NCBI GenBank assembly: GCA_012862575.1
Contig: BLSF01000064.1
Location: 1-64,000, forward strand
DNA: 64,000 nucleotides
Direction of reading: 5' to 3'
From: Parietichytrium sp. I65-24A
Lineage: Eukaryota; Sar; Bigyra; Thraustochytrida; Thraustochytriidae
Program-made: the position numbers and the translations under genes
Part shown: positions 29,869 to 39,016 of the stretch, in pieces
How the letters are laid out: each line of letters starts with the position of its first letter
Numbering within the stretch: the stretch's first letter is position 1
Notes under the pieces: generated by a model
Seen by the model: the letters and a program-made list of their open reading frames with translations, nothing else
What the model was told of the DNA's origin: nothing
The model's database searches: none

Positions 29869-30310
29869 AGAGTGTGGAAAGGGAAGAACGTTAATGTTTA
29901 TTGGCCATCCGGGGCAAGTGGGTCAAATGGGCCACAGGTGGCGAGCGCCGCTTTCCGCCGGGCCAAAGCCACAACGGATGGCGTCACAACCCCGATACAA
30001 GCGACAACTATGAGCGTAGGACAAAATGCCACTCCAACAGGAATCGCGTAAATAGACACGGCCGTTATCGGCCATTGGACTTCTATGTGTACGCACTACT
30101 TGCAACTGTACAAAACCGAGTATTTCATCGTATTTCATCGTCAACGCCGTTAATCTTGTCGAACGGGTAGTAAGTGTGAACGAGATCCATCTCTTTGATG
30201 TCAACAGCAAACGCAAAGGCAAACCCAGAATATTGAGGGGCGACGAGCGCGACATGATGAAGGTATTCGGGTTCGTTCTGTGTTTAATTCTACTGGTCCT
30301 TGTTGCTCAC
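29860..30310 (+). repeat. tandem duplication unit 2: promoter and leader of the intact sulfatase
   Basis: A 451-bp unit homologous to 29382-29859. It begins AACTCCTAAAGAGTGTGG, directly overlapping the mini-ORF stop, and ends in the sulfatase signal peptide. Shared blocks include ACACGGCCGTT and TACAAAACCGAGTATTTC. Confidence 0.92.
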
Positions 30311-31888
30311 GTCGAAGGCTCCGATCAGGGCTCAGGACAGGCGGGAAAGAAAAACATACTGCTGCTCATGCTGGACGACTGGAGAGAGATTGGAAATTAT
30401 GCCGAATTTCCCAACATCGAGTCCTTGAAGGCAGATGGTGTACATTACAAAAACAATTACGCTGCGTATGCGCATTGCGGACCGAGCCGATTCTCTATCC
30501 TGACAGGAAGACTTCCAAGTCGAAGTGGTTTGCTTACCCCAGACCTCCCTCCCGCAGACTACCTCGACTATCTATATCTTCCTCGGTTTTTCCAGGAAAG
30601 TGGGTACGCTGTCGGCATCACCGGCAAGATCTTCCACACGAGGACGAAATTCTTTCCCGAAGAGTGGTTCGAAATCACAGACTATAGCGAAGAACCAAAG
30701 GTTTTGAATGGCGTTCCTTACGACGTGTGCGGCTCTAAAATCGCCTGCACCTGCAACGAAGTAAACCGGATTGGAAAGAAGACGTGCATAGACTACGTCA
30801 ACACCCTGAAAACTGTGGACTGGATCCAGCGATTTGCGCAAGGCAGCAAGCCGTGGTTCATCTTGTCGGGCTTCGTCAGACCGCACGCCCACTACCGTGT
30901 GGCGAAATCCGTACGCTCCGCAAAAGTTTCGCGCGCTCAAACCAGTTGGGGGCAATTCTCTCGTGTACCCTCGATTGCTTATGTAAATGAGGGAGCACAC
31001 ATGTGCGAGAAACCCTCCCGGTATGGAGGGTGCCGAGATGCTTACGCCAAAGCGGTATTTTCCGTGGACAAGTATATTGGCCAGATTTTAGATACCCTGA
31101 GAGAGACAGCGCAGTATGACGAGACCTTGATAGTGCTCATGAGCGATCATGGGATGCATCTCGGAAATGAGGTCTTGCCAAAATTTTGGGGGAAAAACAC
31201 CTTATTTGATCCCAGTCTCAGAGCCCCACTGATCATCAAACCTCCAGAATCTTTCGGAGTCAAAGGACGTTCCATTAGCCGAATCACAGAATCTGTGAGC
31301 CTCTATCCAACCTTGCTAGAGTTCGCAGGACTTCGAGATGCATTCGACATGCACATCGACACCCACGAGTTGGACGGAGTGTCACTTTACACCGATCTTC
31401 TCGCGAATTCAGATGACCAAGCGCGAGAGACTCGCCAAATGACCCACATGCAACAGGAATTTGCACTTTCTATCGCTGCACTTTGCCGCTTGAAAGGCAA
31501 GAAACGGTCATCTAGTTGCATGCTCGCTCGAGGTGGAGGCCGCGAACTGTTCGGCCTCGGCATTTCCGTTCGCACCTCAGATTACCGGCTAACAGAGTGG
31601 CGCCGACTTCGTGTGCAATACTCGAGTTGCAAGAGATACAAAACAGAAGAGACTTGCGGAAACGTCGAGGGATGTGCATGGAAGAGATACGTCGTTTCGG
31701 CAGTAAGGCCCAACAATAAAAAGTACTGCGTCGCGGATTACACTGACTTCAATAACATTGACTGGTCAGAATCTGGCCTCATTACGAGAGAGCTGTATGA
31801 TGAGCACCAAAGCAAAAATTTGAACGGGCTTCTTTCCGTGAATTTCACCGCCCAGGATGCTGTCAAGGATATATTTGGAATCGTGTAA
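30254..31888 (+). CDS. secreted/lysosomal sulfatase, iduronate-2-sulfatase-like
   Basis: A type I formylglycine-dependent sulfatase of 544 residues, hydrolysing a sulfate ester, perhaps on a glycan. A signal peptide (MMKVFGFVLCLILLVLVAH) precedes KNILLLMLDDW, whose Asp41-Asp42 bind Ca2+. The FGly site C75-x-P-S-R lies in HCGPSRFSILTGR. GYAVGITGKIFH matches the iduronate-sulfatase subfamily, and the C-terminal half of the sulfatase core has SDHGMHLGNE with metal-binding Asp-His. Near residues 455-490 there is a Cys-rich insertion (SCKRYKTEETCGNVEGCAWK, then KKYC) resembling a small PSI-like disulfide module, unusual for this family. Start: the ATG pair at 30254/30257. The upstream GTG extension falls in duplicated non-coding DNA. 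Only four bases separate its stop from that of RBBP5. Substrate unknown. Confidence 0.88.
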   Translation: MMKVFGFVLCLILLVLVAHVEGSDQGSGQAGKKNILLLMLDDWREIGNYAEFPNIESLKADGVHYKNNYAAYAHCGPSRFSILTGRLPSRSGLLTPDLPPADYLDYLYLPRFFQESGYAVGITGKIFHTRTKFFPEEWFEITDYSEEPKVLNGVPYDVCGSKIACTCNEVNRIGKKTCIDYVNTLKTVDWIQRFAQGSKPWFILSGFVRPHAHYRVAKSVRSAKVSRAQTSWGQFSRVPSIAYVNEGAHMCEKPSRYGGCRDAYAKAVFSVDKYIGQILDTLRETAQYDETLIVLMSDHGMHLGNEVLPKFWGKNTLFDPSLRAPLIIKPPESFGVKGRSISRITESVSLYPTLLEFAGLRDAFDMHIDTHELDGVSLYTDLLANSDDQARETRQMTHMQQEFALSIAALCRLKGKKRSSSCMLARGGGRELFGLGISVRTSDYRLTEWRRLRVQYSSCKRYKTEETCGNVEGCAWKRYVVSAVRPNNKKYCVADYTDFNNIDWSESGLITRELYDEHQSKNLNGLLSVNFTAQDAVKDIFGIV

Positions 31889-31892
31889 GCTT

Positions 31893-32799
31893 TCAAGCAA
31901 TTATGCGATCAGAGAGTTCCGGGCGAAAGGGAAGATAGAATTCTTTCATGGAACCGGCGCTCTCTTCTGCGCTTTCATCACAAATTTCGACTTGAATGGC
32001 AGTCTCAGCGTACGTTGGTGAGCGCACCTGCGGGTCCGCGCCAGCGCGATTTTTGTCGAACTCATCCTCCTTCTCATGGTATTCAATATTTTCTTCAAGT
32101 TGAACAAAGTTTGGCGCGAATGCGCTCCAGCTCTCCGAGCGATGCGTTGACCAGATAAATAGTTGGCCGTCTCTGCCTAGAGAAATGACAAGGGGCCGAG
32201 AAGGATGCCAAAGAAGGTCTCTGACGAGGCCATGCGTTGAGGAGGGTAGCTTCGCCATGTGCCTTCCAAGGACATTCCAGACATGCAATGTGTGGGTCTT
32301 TGAGCAGCCTCCGATGATGTACTCCCCATCAGGGGAAACCAAGCAACTGGACCACTTGGTCCCCTCGATGCTGTCCTGCAAGTCAAGCTTGTGTACCAGC
32401 TGCCCTTTTTCTAGTTCTAACAAGTGAATTATTTTGTCCGTGACTTGCATCAAGACCTGCTTCCCGTTTGCGCTAATTACTAGACGCTGTACTGCGCCTT
32501 TGCGCTGAACTGGCTCATGCGTCTGAATTAACTTGCCATCGGCAGCCGCGAATTGATGTACCGAGGCGTTACAACCCCCGACATAAATGTACGCGCCTTC
32601 TCGATCGAAAAGTGCCACGATGGACTTGAGCAAAGCCGAAGCCCCTGCCGTCTCGGTTGCGGAACCAGAACCCGAGCTCTGATCCTCCCACGTCAAAACC
32701 CTCTTGCGCTTGACCGTGCCGTTTGTTCGTGTTGGGCACTCCGATCCGGGCTGCATCTCTAGCTCCAGCTCGATCAGCACTGGCCAAGGCTGCTGTCGT

Positions 32800-32832
<33 letters not shown>

Positions 32833-33302
32833 GTCTCCTTGCTCTCCACCACTGCCGCAAAGCTCACAAGACAGTCCGGACTGGTCTTTGGGTCAAAAGT
32901 AGCAGCCACTGACGCGCCGACGATGGGCTGGTCGAACTTGGCTTCATACACGCATGCCAGCGTTTTGAGGTCGAAAACCTTGAGGCAGCCGTCCCATCCC
33001 GTCGTCAGCAGCAATCTCGACTCGGTCCGCGGCAGGTACGCCACGCTCGTGACGTGTCCTTCGTGCGCGTCCAGCGGCAGCACCGGGCTCCTGGTCACCA
33101 TGTCCCACACTACCACCCTGCCCGACGCCAGTGAGCCCAGCGCGAGGTACGAGCCCTGCCCGCTGAAGCAGCCGCACTGCGCCACCTCGTGCTGCTTGGC
33201 GCTCTTGCTGGGCACCACGCGCGGAGCGACCAGCACTTGCTCCAGGAAACTCGGGTAGTCCGAAGCGAACGGATCCTTTAGCGCTTCCAGCACACCGCTC
33301 AT
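31893..33302 (-). CDS. RBBP5: RBBP5/Swd1, WD40 subunit of the Set1/COMPASS H3K4 methyltransferase
   Basis: A nuclear WD40 scaffold that pairs with ASH2L and WDR5 to activate SET1/MLL methyltransferases. The 469-residue protein starts MSGVLEALKDPFASDYP. WD repeats include LASGRVVVWDMVTRSPV, GHVTSVAYLPRTESRLL and LLTTGWDGCLKVFDL. The diagnostic region is near residue 360-430: CLVSPDGEYIIGG, LLWHPSRPLVISL, ESWSAFAPNFVQLEENIEY and EKEDEFD, matching the RBBP5 SxFAPDFxELxENxxYxExExEFD block that contacts ASH2L and the nucleosome. A polyglutamine run encoded by CTG repeats (32802-32832) is inserted in a blade loop after residue 155. A pyrimidine-rich tract (33325-33387) lies directly upstream, GA-rich on the sense strand. 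Confidence 0.92.
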
Positions 33303-33842
33303 CTCGAGTGTCTTTTCGGCTTAGCCTCTCCTCCCTCTCTGCCTCTCTCTCTCTTTCTCTATCTATCTATGTCTCTCTCTCTCTGCTTCAAAGTTCGCTC
33401 TAACTGTAACGTCAACCTCCAGTGCTCGAGTACCTCCAGACGCAAGTATCGACTGTGAATAGTTGGACTCGAGACGTGCCACAACGTGAAATTTGTTGCT
33501 TTGGTGCTGAGTACTCTCAGAACAGCATTGAATATTGGATGATGACTGATTGATGATTGATTGCACTGGTCGATCAAGATCTAGACCAAGACAACGAAGA
33601 ATGAGGGATTGGGTTATAATGAATTGGATGGATGGTGTTCGGGCAGTGCCCGAAATATGCGGAGGTATGGAAGAACTCAACTTGAAGGAAAAAGAAAAAA
33701 AGGTCGGGACAACAAAGTGCAGGATAGTAACAATTTTTTTAAGGTGGCGCTGCGGCCGGCGAAGCGTGTCGCAATCGTGAAACAATTTGGCGTATGTGAT
33801 CGATACTTCGAACCATGCATACTTTTTTTTTGATTTGCGCTA
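33303..33842. other. intergenic, RBBP5 promoter side
   Basis: Contains the CT-rich microsatellite 33325-33387 and otherwise nothing recognised. The region is AT-rich towards 33800, near the MORN gene 3' end. Confidence 0.5.
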
Positions 33843-35990
33843 TCACATTCCGTCTTCGCCAAAGCCTGCAGCGCGGTGAACGTATTTCATTTCAGATTTG
33901 ACAGAGACGGGAATGATCCATTCCCTCTCTCCGATCCGAACAGTTTGAGAATTTTCCATCTTGAGTGTTCCGAAGCCTTCAAGCTGGTCATTTCGGAAAC
34001 GGCCTTCATACACCGCCCCATTTTCAAAACGGTAAGTGCCGCGACCTTCCTTAAGCCCGTTTCGAAAATTTCCTTGGAAGCTGCCTTCTTTATTGTAGGT
34101 GCACGTCCCGCGGCCCTCAAACCTGTTCTGTTTGAATGTGCCTTCGTAAGAGACATGGTTCTCAATATGAAGAGTTCCTCTGCCACAGAAAGAGTCACTG
34201 TGCCAATCTCCGCTGTAAAAGCTCCCGTCCGCGCGCCGAAGAGTTCCTTGGCCATGTCGACGACCACGAGACCACTCGCCGTCGTACACGCAGCCAGTGC
34301 GAGCATTTGAATGTACGCCATATCCGTGTGGAAGACCATCGCGAAATTCGCCGTCATAGCGATCTCCATTTTCCCAGAAATGAGATCCGCGTCCAGAAAT
34401 GACTCCTTCAAAGAACTCGCCCTGATAGATGAGCTTGCCGGACTCTGAAAAGAGCATGCCCTTTCCATGCACAAGACCATACTGCCACTCGCCCTCAAAC
34501 ATCTGTCCATTCTCAAACAGACATACACCAAGTCCATGCCGCATGCCTTCCGTAATGTCGCCTTGATAGAGTTGCCCGCTCGGGCAGGTGGGCTTCAAGA
34601 TTTCGATCGGGATCGGTGCGCTCTGCACAACTTCCGCTACTGCTGGTGGGGGCACCACGACGGGCACCGAACTTACTGAGCTCAAGCTTCTTGAAAGCGG
34701 GGTAGGAAGAGACTGCTTGCCTTTGCGAGCGTTGACTTGCTCTCGCATTAGGTTCCGGACGATTTGCACCGTCTTTTTCTTTGCCATTTTACGAATGTGA
34801 GACGCCTTCTCAGCATCGAAGGGGCGAAGGAAAAGCTTTTTTGTGCTGCGAACATGGGGGGTTTTACACACTCCGTCGCTTGTTGCGCGGCTGCCAGGGG
34901 TGAAACTAGATGGTCCAGATATTTGGTCGGCGAGGGAAAAGCACGGGGAGGCTTTGGAGGTTTTTGTTGACCCAAACGATTTTGCAGTTCCGCACGTCGC
35001 CTGCGCCAGCTCCGATGGCGTCAGAGAGCTTCCGTTTCCGTGCTTGGAGATGAAAGCGTAATTTGTGGTGTCGAGCATTAAAAGCCGATTTGGAACGCGT
35101 TGTCGTTTTGAATGACGTATGGCGAGCCCGCCGTCGTCCGACGACTCTCTTTTTCGGCACTTGGTAGAGGAAGCTGTCGAGGACGTACTCCATCGCGTAT
35201 TACCGTCTTTGGCAGCTTGCTCGTCTGCTGATTTTGCAAGGTACTCTTTCGTAGCTTTGAAAGATCCCGTCGCACGGGAGAGCGTTCCGATCAACTTGAA
35301 CCGGCCAAAACGATTGCGGCCGAAGCCGGAAACCTCCAAGATATCGGCATTTCCGTCTTCTCCATTGAGCGTGATTTCAAATTTTTCTGATATTGTTAGA
35401 AATTTCCTCGAGCTTCGCTTCTTTTTCTTCTTTGCGTCAAATGAAGGGTTCAACATATTAAAAGAGCCTGCCCACTTCCGAATGTCATGGGGCCGTATGC
35501 CGAGTTTGTTATCTCCTGACCGTGGCCCAGAAGACTCTGCGAACTGGACATCGTCCGGCCCCGAGCTGTAGATGAATTTGCCCATGTCGATTCCGTTGAA
35601 AAGCCAAGACCCTTGGAAGCTATACGCATCTTCTCCAGTACATACAATGGTCCCTTCCACGCCAACTTGCTCTCCGCGAGGTGCCGTCTCCAGAAAGTCC
35701 TCCCCAGATGTCTGAGCTTTGGAAGCACACTCTGCTTCCTCCATCTTTTGCGTTGGCGGGCTTTGGCAGTCCAAGCTCTGGCTATCTGTATCTTCAGCCT
35801 CCTTCTCCGAGACCACCGATTTGGGTCCATTGCTATGAGACACCAAAAAGCTCTCCGTGGGAGTCAGCGTCCGCTCCTTATTGCTACCTACAAACTCCTT
35901 CTTCTGCGCAGCCACGGAGCTCATCGATTGCGAGTTGGCAGCAACGTTCTCAGATCCAGGGAACGAAAGCATGGTGGCCAACTCCACCAT
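33843..35990 (-). CDS. MORN-repeat protein with N-terminal conserved globular domain
   Basis: A 715-residue protein. About residues 480-690 hold nine consecutive MORN repeats of the type YxGxFxxGxxxGxG, for example YDGEFRDGLPHGYG and YEGRFRNDQLEGFG. MORN arrays bind membranes or act as rods in basal-body and cytokinetic structures of protists. The N-terminal part has a separate domain (about 115-270) with the end pattern VSGFGRNRFGRFKLIGTL, then TGSFKATKEYL. This G-x-G-x-N-x-F/G-x-F-x-L-x-G motif recurs in uncharacterised stramenopile proteins as I recall them. The middle is basic and low complexity, with a nuclear-localisation-like RKRE/KRQR segment. The start at 35990 is an ATG; Met8 is an alternative. 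Function unknown. Confidence 0.8.
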   Translation of the reverse strand: MVELATMLSFPGSENVAANSQSMSSVAAQKKEFVGSNKERTLTPTESFLVSHSNGPKSVVSEKEAEDTDSQSLDCQSPPTQKMEEAECASKAQTSGEDFLETAPRGEQVGVEGTIVCTGEDAYSFQGSWLFNGIDMGKFIYSSGPDDVQFAESSGPRSGDNKLGIRPHDIRKWAGSFNMLNPSFDAKKKKKRSSRKFLTISEKFEITLNGEDGNADILEVSGFGRNRFGRFKLIGTLSRATGSFKATKEYLAKSADEQAAKDGNTRWSTSSTASSTKCRKRESSDDGGLAIRHSKRQRVPNRLLMLDTTNYAFISKHGNGSSLTPSELAQATCGTAKSFGSTKTSKASPCFSLADQISGPSSFTPGSRATSDGVCKTPHVRSTKKLFLRPFDAEKASHIRKMAKKKTVQIVRNLMREQVNARKGKQSLPTPLSRSLSSVSSVPVVVPPPAVAEVVQSAPIPIEILKPTCPSGQLYQGDITEGMRHGLGVCLFENGQMFEGEWQYGLVHGKGMLFSESGKLIYQGEFFEGVISGRGSHFWENGDRYDGEFRDGLPHGYGVHSNARTGCVYDGEWSRGRRHGQGTLRRADGSFYSGDWHSDSFCGRGTLHIENHVSYEGTFKQNRFEGRGTCTYNKEGSFQGNFRNGLKEGRGTYRFENGAVYEGRFRNDQLEGFGTLKMENSQTVRIGEREWIIPVSVKSEMKYVHRAAGFGEDGM

Positions 35991-37923
35991 CTCAGAGGGC
36001 CAGCAAGCCCCTCAGGCAGAGAGGGTTTGCTCACTTGCACTTTATATCTTCGCCACCACCAAAATGCTCCAATCCCCAGCACTCGCAGGACACCTGCACC
36101 CACAACCCACAAGCAAAGGCTGCTCACACGGAGGCCTATTTCAATGCATACAGAGAGAGAGAGAGAGAGAACAACAGAACTGTTCGACCGACCCTCTTGC
36201 CTTCTCGTCCCTCCGTTCGTCCTTGCCAGCCGCTGCAAAAACAAGAATTAAGGTTTTGCTCAACCCAAAAGGGGGGTACTTCCCGCTCTCTAACTCACAC
36301 TGTCACTCTCACACGCCTGCAAATCAGTGTAGAGTCAAGTGCTGTGCAGCGTGTCCCCGCTTTCGCGCCCGCCTTCGTGTCCCACGAGAGTATCCGCAAA
36401 ATTCGTCCCACGTCCCTCTGTGTCCTCGCAAGTTGCACTCCCTTGCGGCAAAGCAGCCGACTGTCGCCTTTTTCCCCTCAAGTCTCTCCTTCGTTCCTTG
36501 CTTCGTTCCTTCGCCCGCCAAGCCGCCAGGTAGCAGGGCTAGAGGGGACAGGCACTGCGCTAAGATACTCGGCGAGGACGCCTAATCCTTTTGCGATGCA
36601 CAGCGCCAGTGTGCCTTGTCTAAGAAAGTGTACGCGGCGATTAAGATTATTGCATAGCGAGAGCTAGGACGTCCGTGATCACTCATTCCCTTCTCCCTTG
36701 ACATGTCAAGTTCGGCCCCAAGACGAACTTTACCAACTCCCCGTTACCACATGGCTAACGATGTCGTAAAGACCGACGGTACAGCCTATCGTGGTGCACT
36801 ACCGTAACACTTAGCCTTCCATTATGATTTGTGTTATGGATGTCGGTAGGAGTACAGATGGGTAGTGATTGATAAGTATCCGGGATAGTCATCTGGAACA
36901 GGTTGGCAGTTGCATGATTGTCTGGGAGATTGTGAAGTTCAGGCTTTGTGAGGAGCGCTTCCCAGAAAACCAAAACTTCGCCCAAGAGACGAACTACGCC
37001 TTGCGTGCTGCCTTTTGCAGCAGCTATTAGATATTCTAAGGTACCGTAGGGCTCCGAGAAGGAAGGAACGACCTAGGTATTAAGCGTCCATAAATACGCT
37101 TTTCCATAGGACACAAGGAAAATCCTCCCAAGCATTCTTAAGAGTGGCTACCAACGCCTATAAGAAGGATGCTGATGATGATGCGACGCAGCACCTGTGC
37201 GAGGCCTACCATATTCGCTGGCACGAGCTACTGCTGTCTTCGCGTATAGGAGGTACTACCGACGTGGTTATTCCCGATTCCCATGCACTAGTAATATGCA
37301 CTAGTGGTTTCTTCCTTTCTTCCTTTCTTCTGACTCGTTCTCTCAGCACTGTGACGATCAGAATTCAGAATTCAGATCTTTCCGAGAAGTTCGTACGAGT
37401 AAATCTATGTATCGCATTAGTGTCTTTTTCCCTTGATTTACAGTAAGCTACCATGAATTTACTGAATCTTCCACTAAGAGTTACTATGGTTCTTTCTATT
37501 CGTAACCATCACCACAGCACGAGACGAGACGGGGCGTCAAGTACCAGTAAGCCTCTACACATCACAAACGGTAATCCACTTCCACGTCGAACCGCGAACA
37601 AGAGATCAGTTCTCCAATAACGAACAAGTCGAACAACGAGCACCCCACCCTACCATTCACCTACCCAATCTATCCACGGCGTAGTGACGTCACGATGGCG
37701 TCATCCGCACGCTCCCGTGGAAAGAATGAAAGAAAGAAAAAAAGAAAGAAAGTTCACTTGCAGGCAAAGCGTACTAGCTAACACACGAGTACACAGAGTG
37801 ATCCTCGCGTACCAAAAGAGACGTACGAAGTATCACTATCTCAACAACTATCAGCGATTGAAGCACTATTCGTACTCTGTATACTTTGTGTAGTTTGGAA
37901 TAGTGAGCATCCGAAGCAGCAGG
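35991..37923. other. 1.9-kb spacer upstream of alpha-SNAP and the MORN gene
   Basis: Divergent promoter region. It has an (AG)n run at 36151-36170. Several long-looking open frames over 35613-36667 are continuations of antisense frames and have no protein-like features. A direct repeat of ATGCACTAGT occurs at 37283-37306 and an A/G-rich tract at 37725-37755. Confidence 0.5.
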
Positions 37924-38805
37924 ATGGAGACGCCGGAAGAGAAGCGGGGCAAGGAGCTGATGACGCAGGCGGAGGCGACGTTGAACAAGTGGTCGTGGTT
38001 CTCCTCGTCGTCCAAGTACGACGACGCGACGGAGCTGTACACGAAGGCAGGGAACAATTTCAAGATTGCGAAGAATTGGGAGATGGCTGCCACGTGCTTT
38101 CTCAAGTGCGCGGAGCTGAAAATTAAGACCGAGTCGCAGTACGACGCAGCGGCAAACTACGTTCTGGCGGCGGAGATGTTCCAGCGCGTGGACCCAGGAA
38201 AGGCCGTTGAGTATTTCAGGAAAGCCATTGCGATCCTGAGCGAGCTCGGGAGGTTCGGCACCGCGGCCAAGCACTGCGAGACAATTGCAGACATGTACGA
38301 GAAGGACAACAACTTCAAGGAGGCCGTGACGTACTTTCAGCAGGCGGCAGATTACTTTAGCAGCGAGAACTCGAATGCCCGCGCAGGAAAGTGCATCGAA
38401 AAAGTGGCCATGCACTCAGCAACCCTGCAAGACTACAAAAAGGCTATGGAAGCCTTCGAGAAGCTCGGCACAGACTCTCTCGAGAGCAATCTTCTCAAGT
38501 TCAACGCCAAAAAGCATTTTCTTCACGCCGGATTTTGCGCTCTTGCACGCAATGACCTGGTTGCGACCAAGAACGCCGTCAACCGCTTCTCAGAGCTAGA
38601 CTACACGTTCAAGTCCAGCTCGCAGTGCAAACTACTCGAGAACCTTGTCGAGGCGTGCGAGGATCTCGACATTGACAAGTTCTCCGACGTTTTGTTTAGC
38701 TATGACTCTGTGAGCCCACTGGATCCCTGGGAGACGTCCTTGCTGCTTCGCGTCAAGAATCAGATGAATGTAGCAGATGCTGGCGAGAGCGATGATTTGC
38801 GCTAA
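37924..38805 (+). CDS. NAPA: alpha-SNAP (Sec17), SNARE disassembly adaptor
   Basis: Recruits the NSF ATPase to cis-SNARE complexes so they can be disassembled after membrane fusion; cytosolic, peripheral on membranes. The 293-residue length equals that of animal alpha-SNAP (295). The N-terminus has the family pattern AEATLNKWSWFSSSSKYDDA, matching the membrane-contacting loop, then helical-repeat blocks AAELYxKAGNxFK-like (ATELYTKAGNNFK), CFLKCAELK, YVLAAEMFQRVDPGKAVEY, CETIADMYEKDNNFKEAV and YFQQAADYF. The C-terminus VSPLDPWETSLLLRVKNQ and final DDLR correspond to the NSF-stimulating end, where a penultimate Leu is required. The start is the ATG at 37924; an upstream GTG is rejected. It converges on the FAN-like gene 211 bases away. 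Confidence 0.96.
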   Translation: METPEEKRGKELMTQAEATLNKWSWFSSSSKYDDATELYTKAGNNFKIAKNWEMAATCFLKCAELKIKTESQYDAAANYVLAAEMFQRVDPGKAVEYFRKAIAILSELGRFGTAAKHCETIADMYEKDNNFKEAVTYFQQAADYFSSENSNARAGKCIEKVAMHSATLQDYKKAMEAFEKLGTDSLESNLLKFNAKKHFLHAGFCALARNDLVATKNAVNRFSELDYTFKSSSQCKLLENLVEACEDLDIDKFSDVLFSYDSVSPLDPWETSLLLRVKNQMNVADAGESDDLR

Positions 38806-39016
38806 ACAAGTGAAAATTGCCTGTAAACACGCACTCTTATTTTTTTTAATCAATTGCAACCTTTTTGGTCGCTCCTTGAATGAATACAATTAGCAAACAT
38901 ATGAAACCTCAAAAATTAAAATTCAGAAATAGATTTGAACAAAACGGCACCCTGACCACCGTGTCTTTTTTAATTTGCGACCTCCGGGCCGTCAACTAAA
39001 AAAGACCTGGTGCCGT

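Noticed and set aside
35613-36667. Overlapping plus-strand open frames of 200-330 codons
   Set aside because: Left part is antisense to the MORN gene and right part is proline/serine-rich without domains; promoter DNA is more likely.
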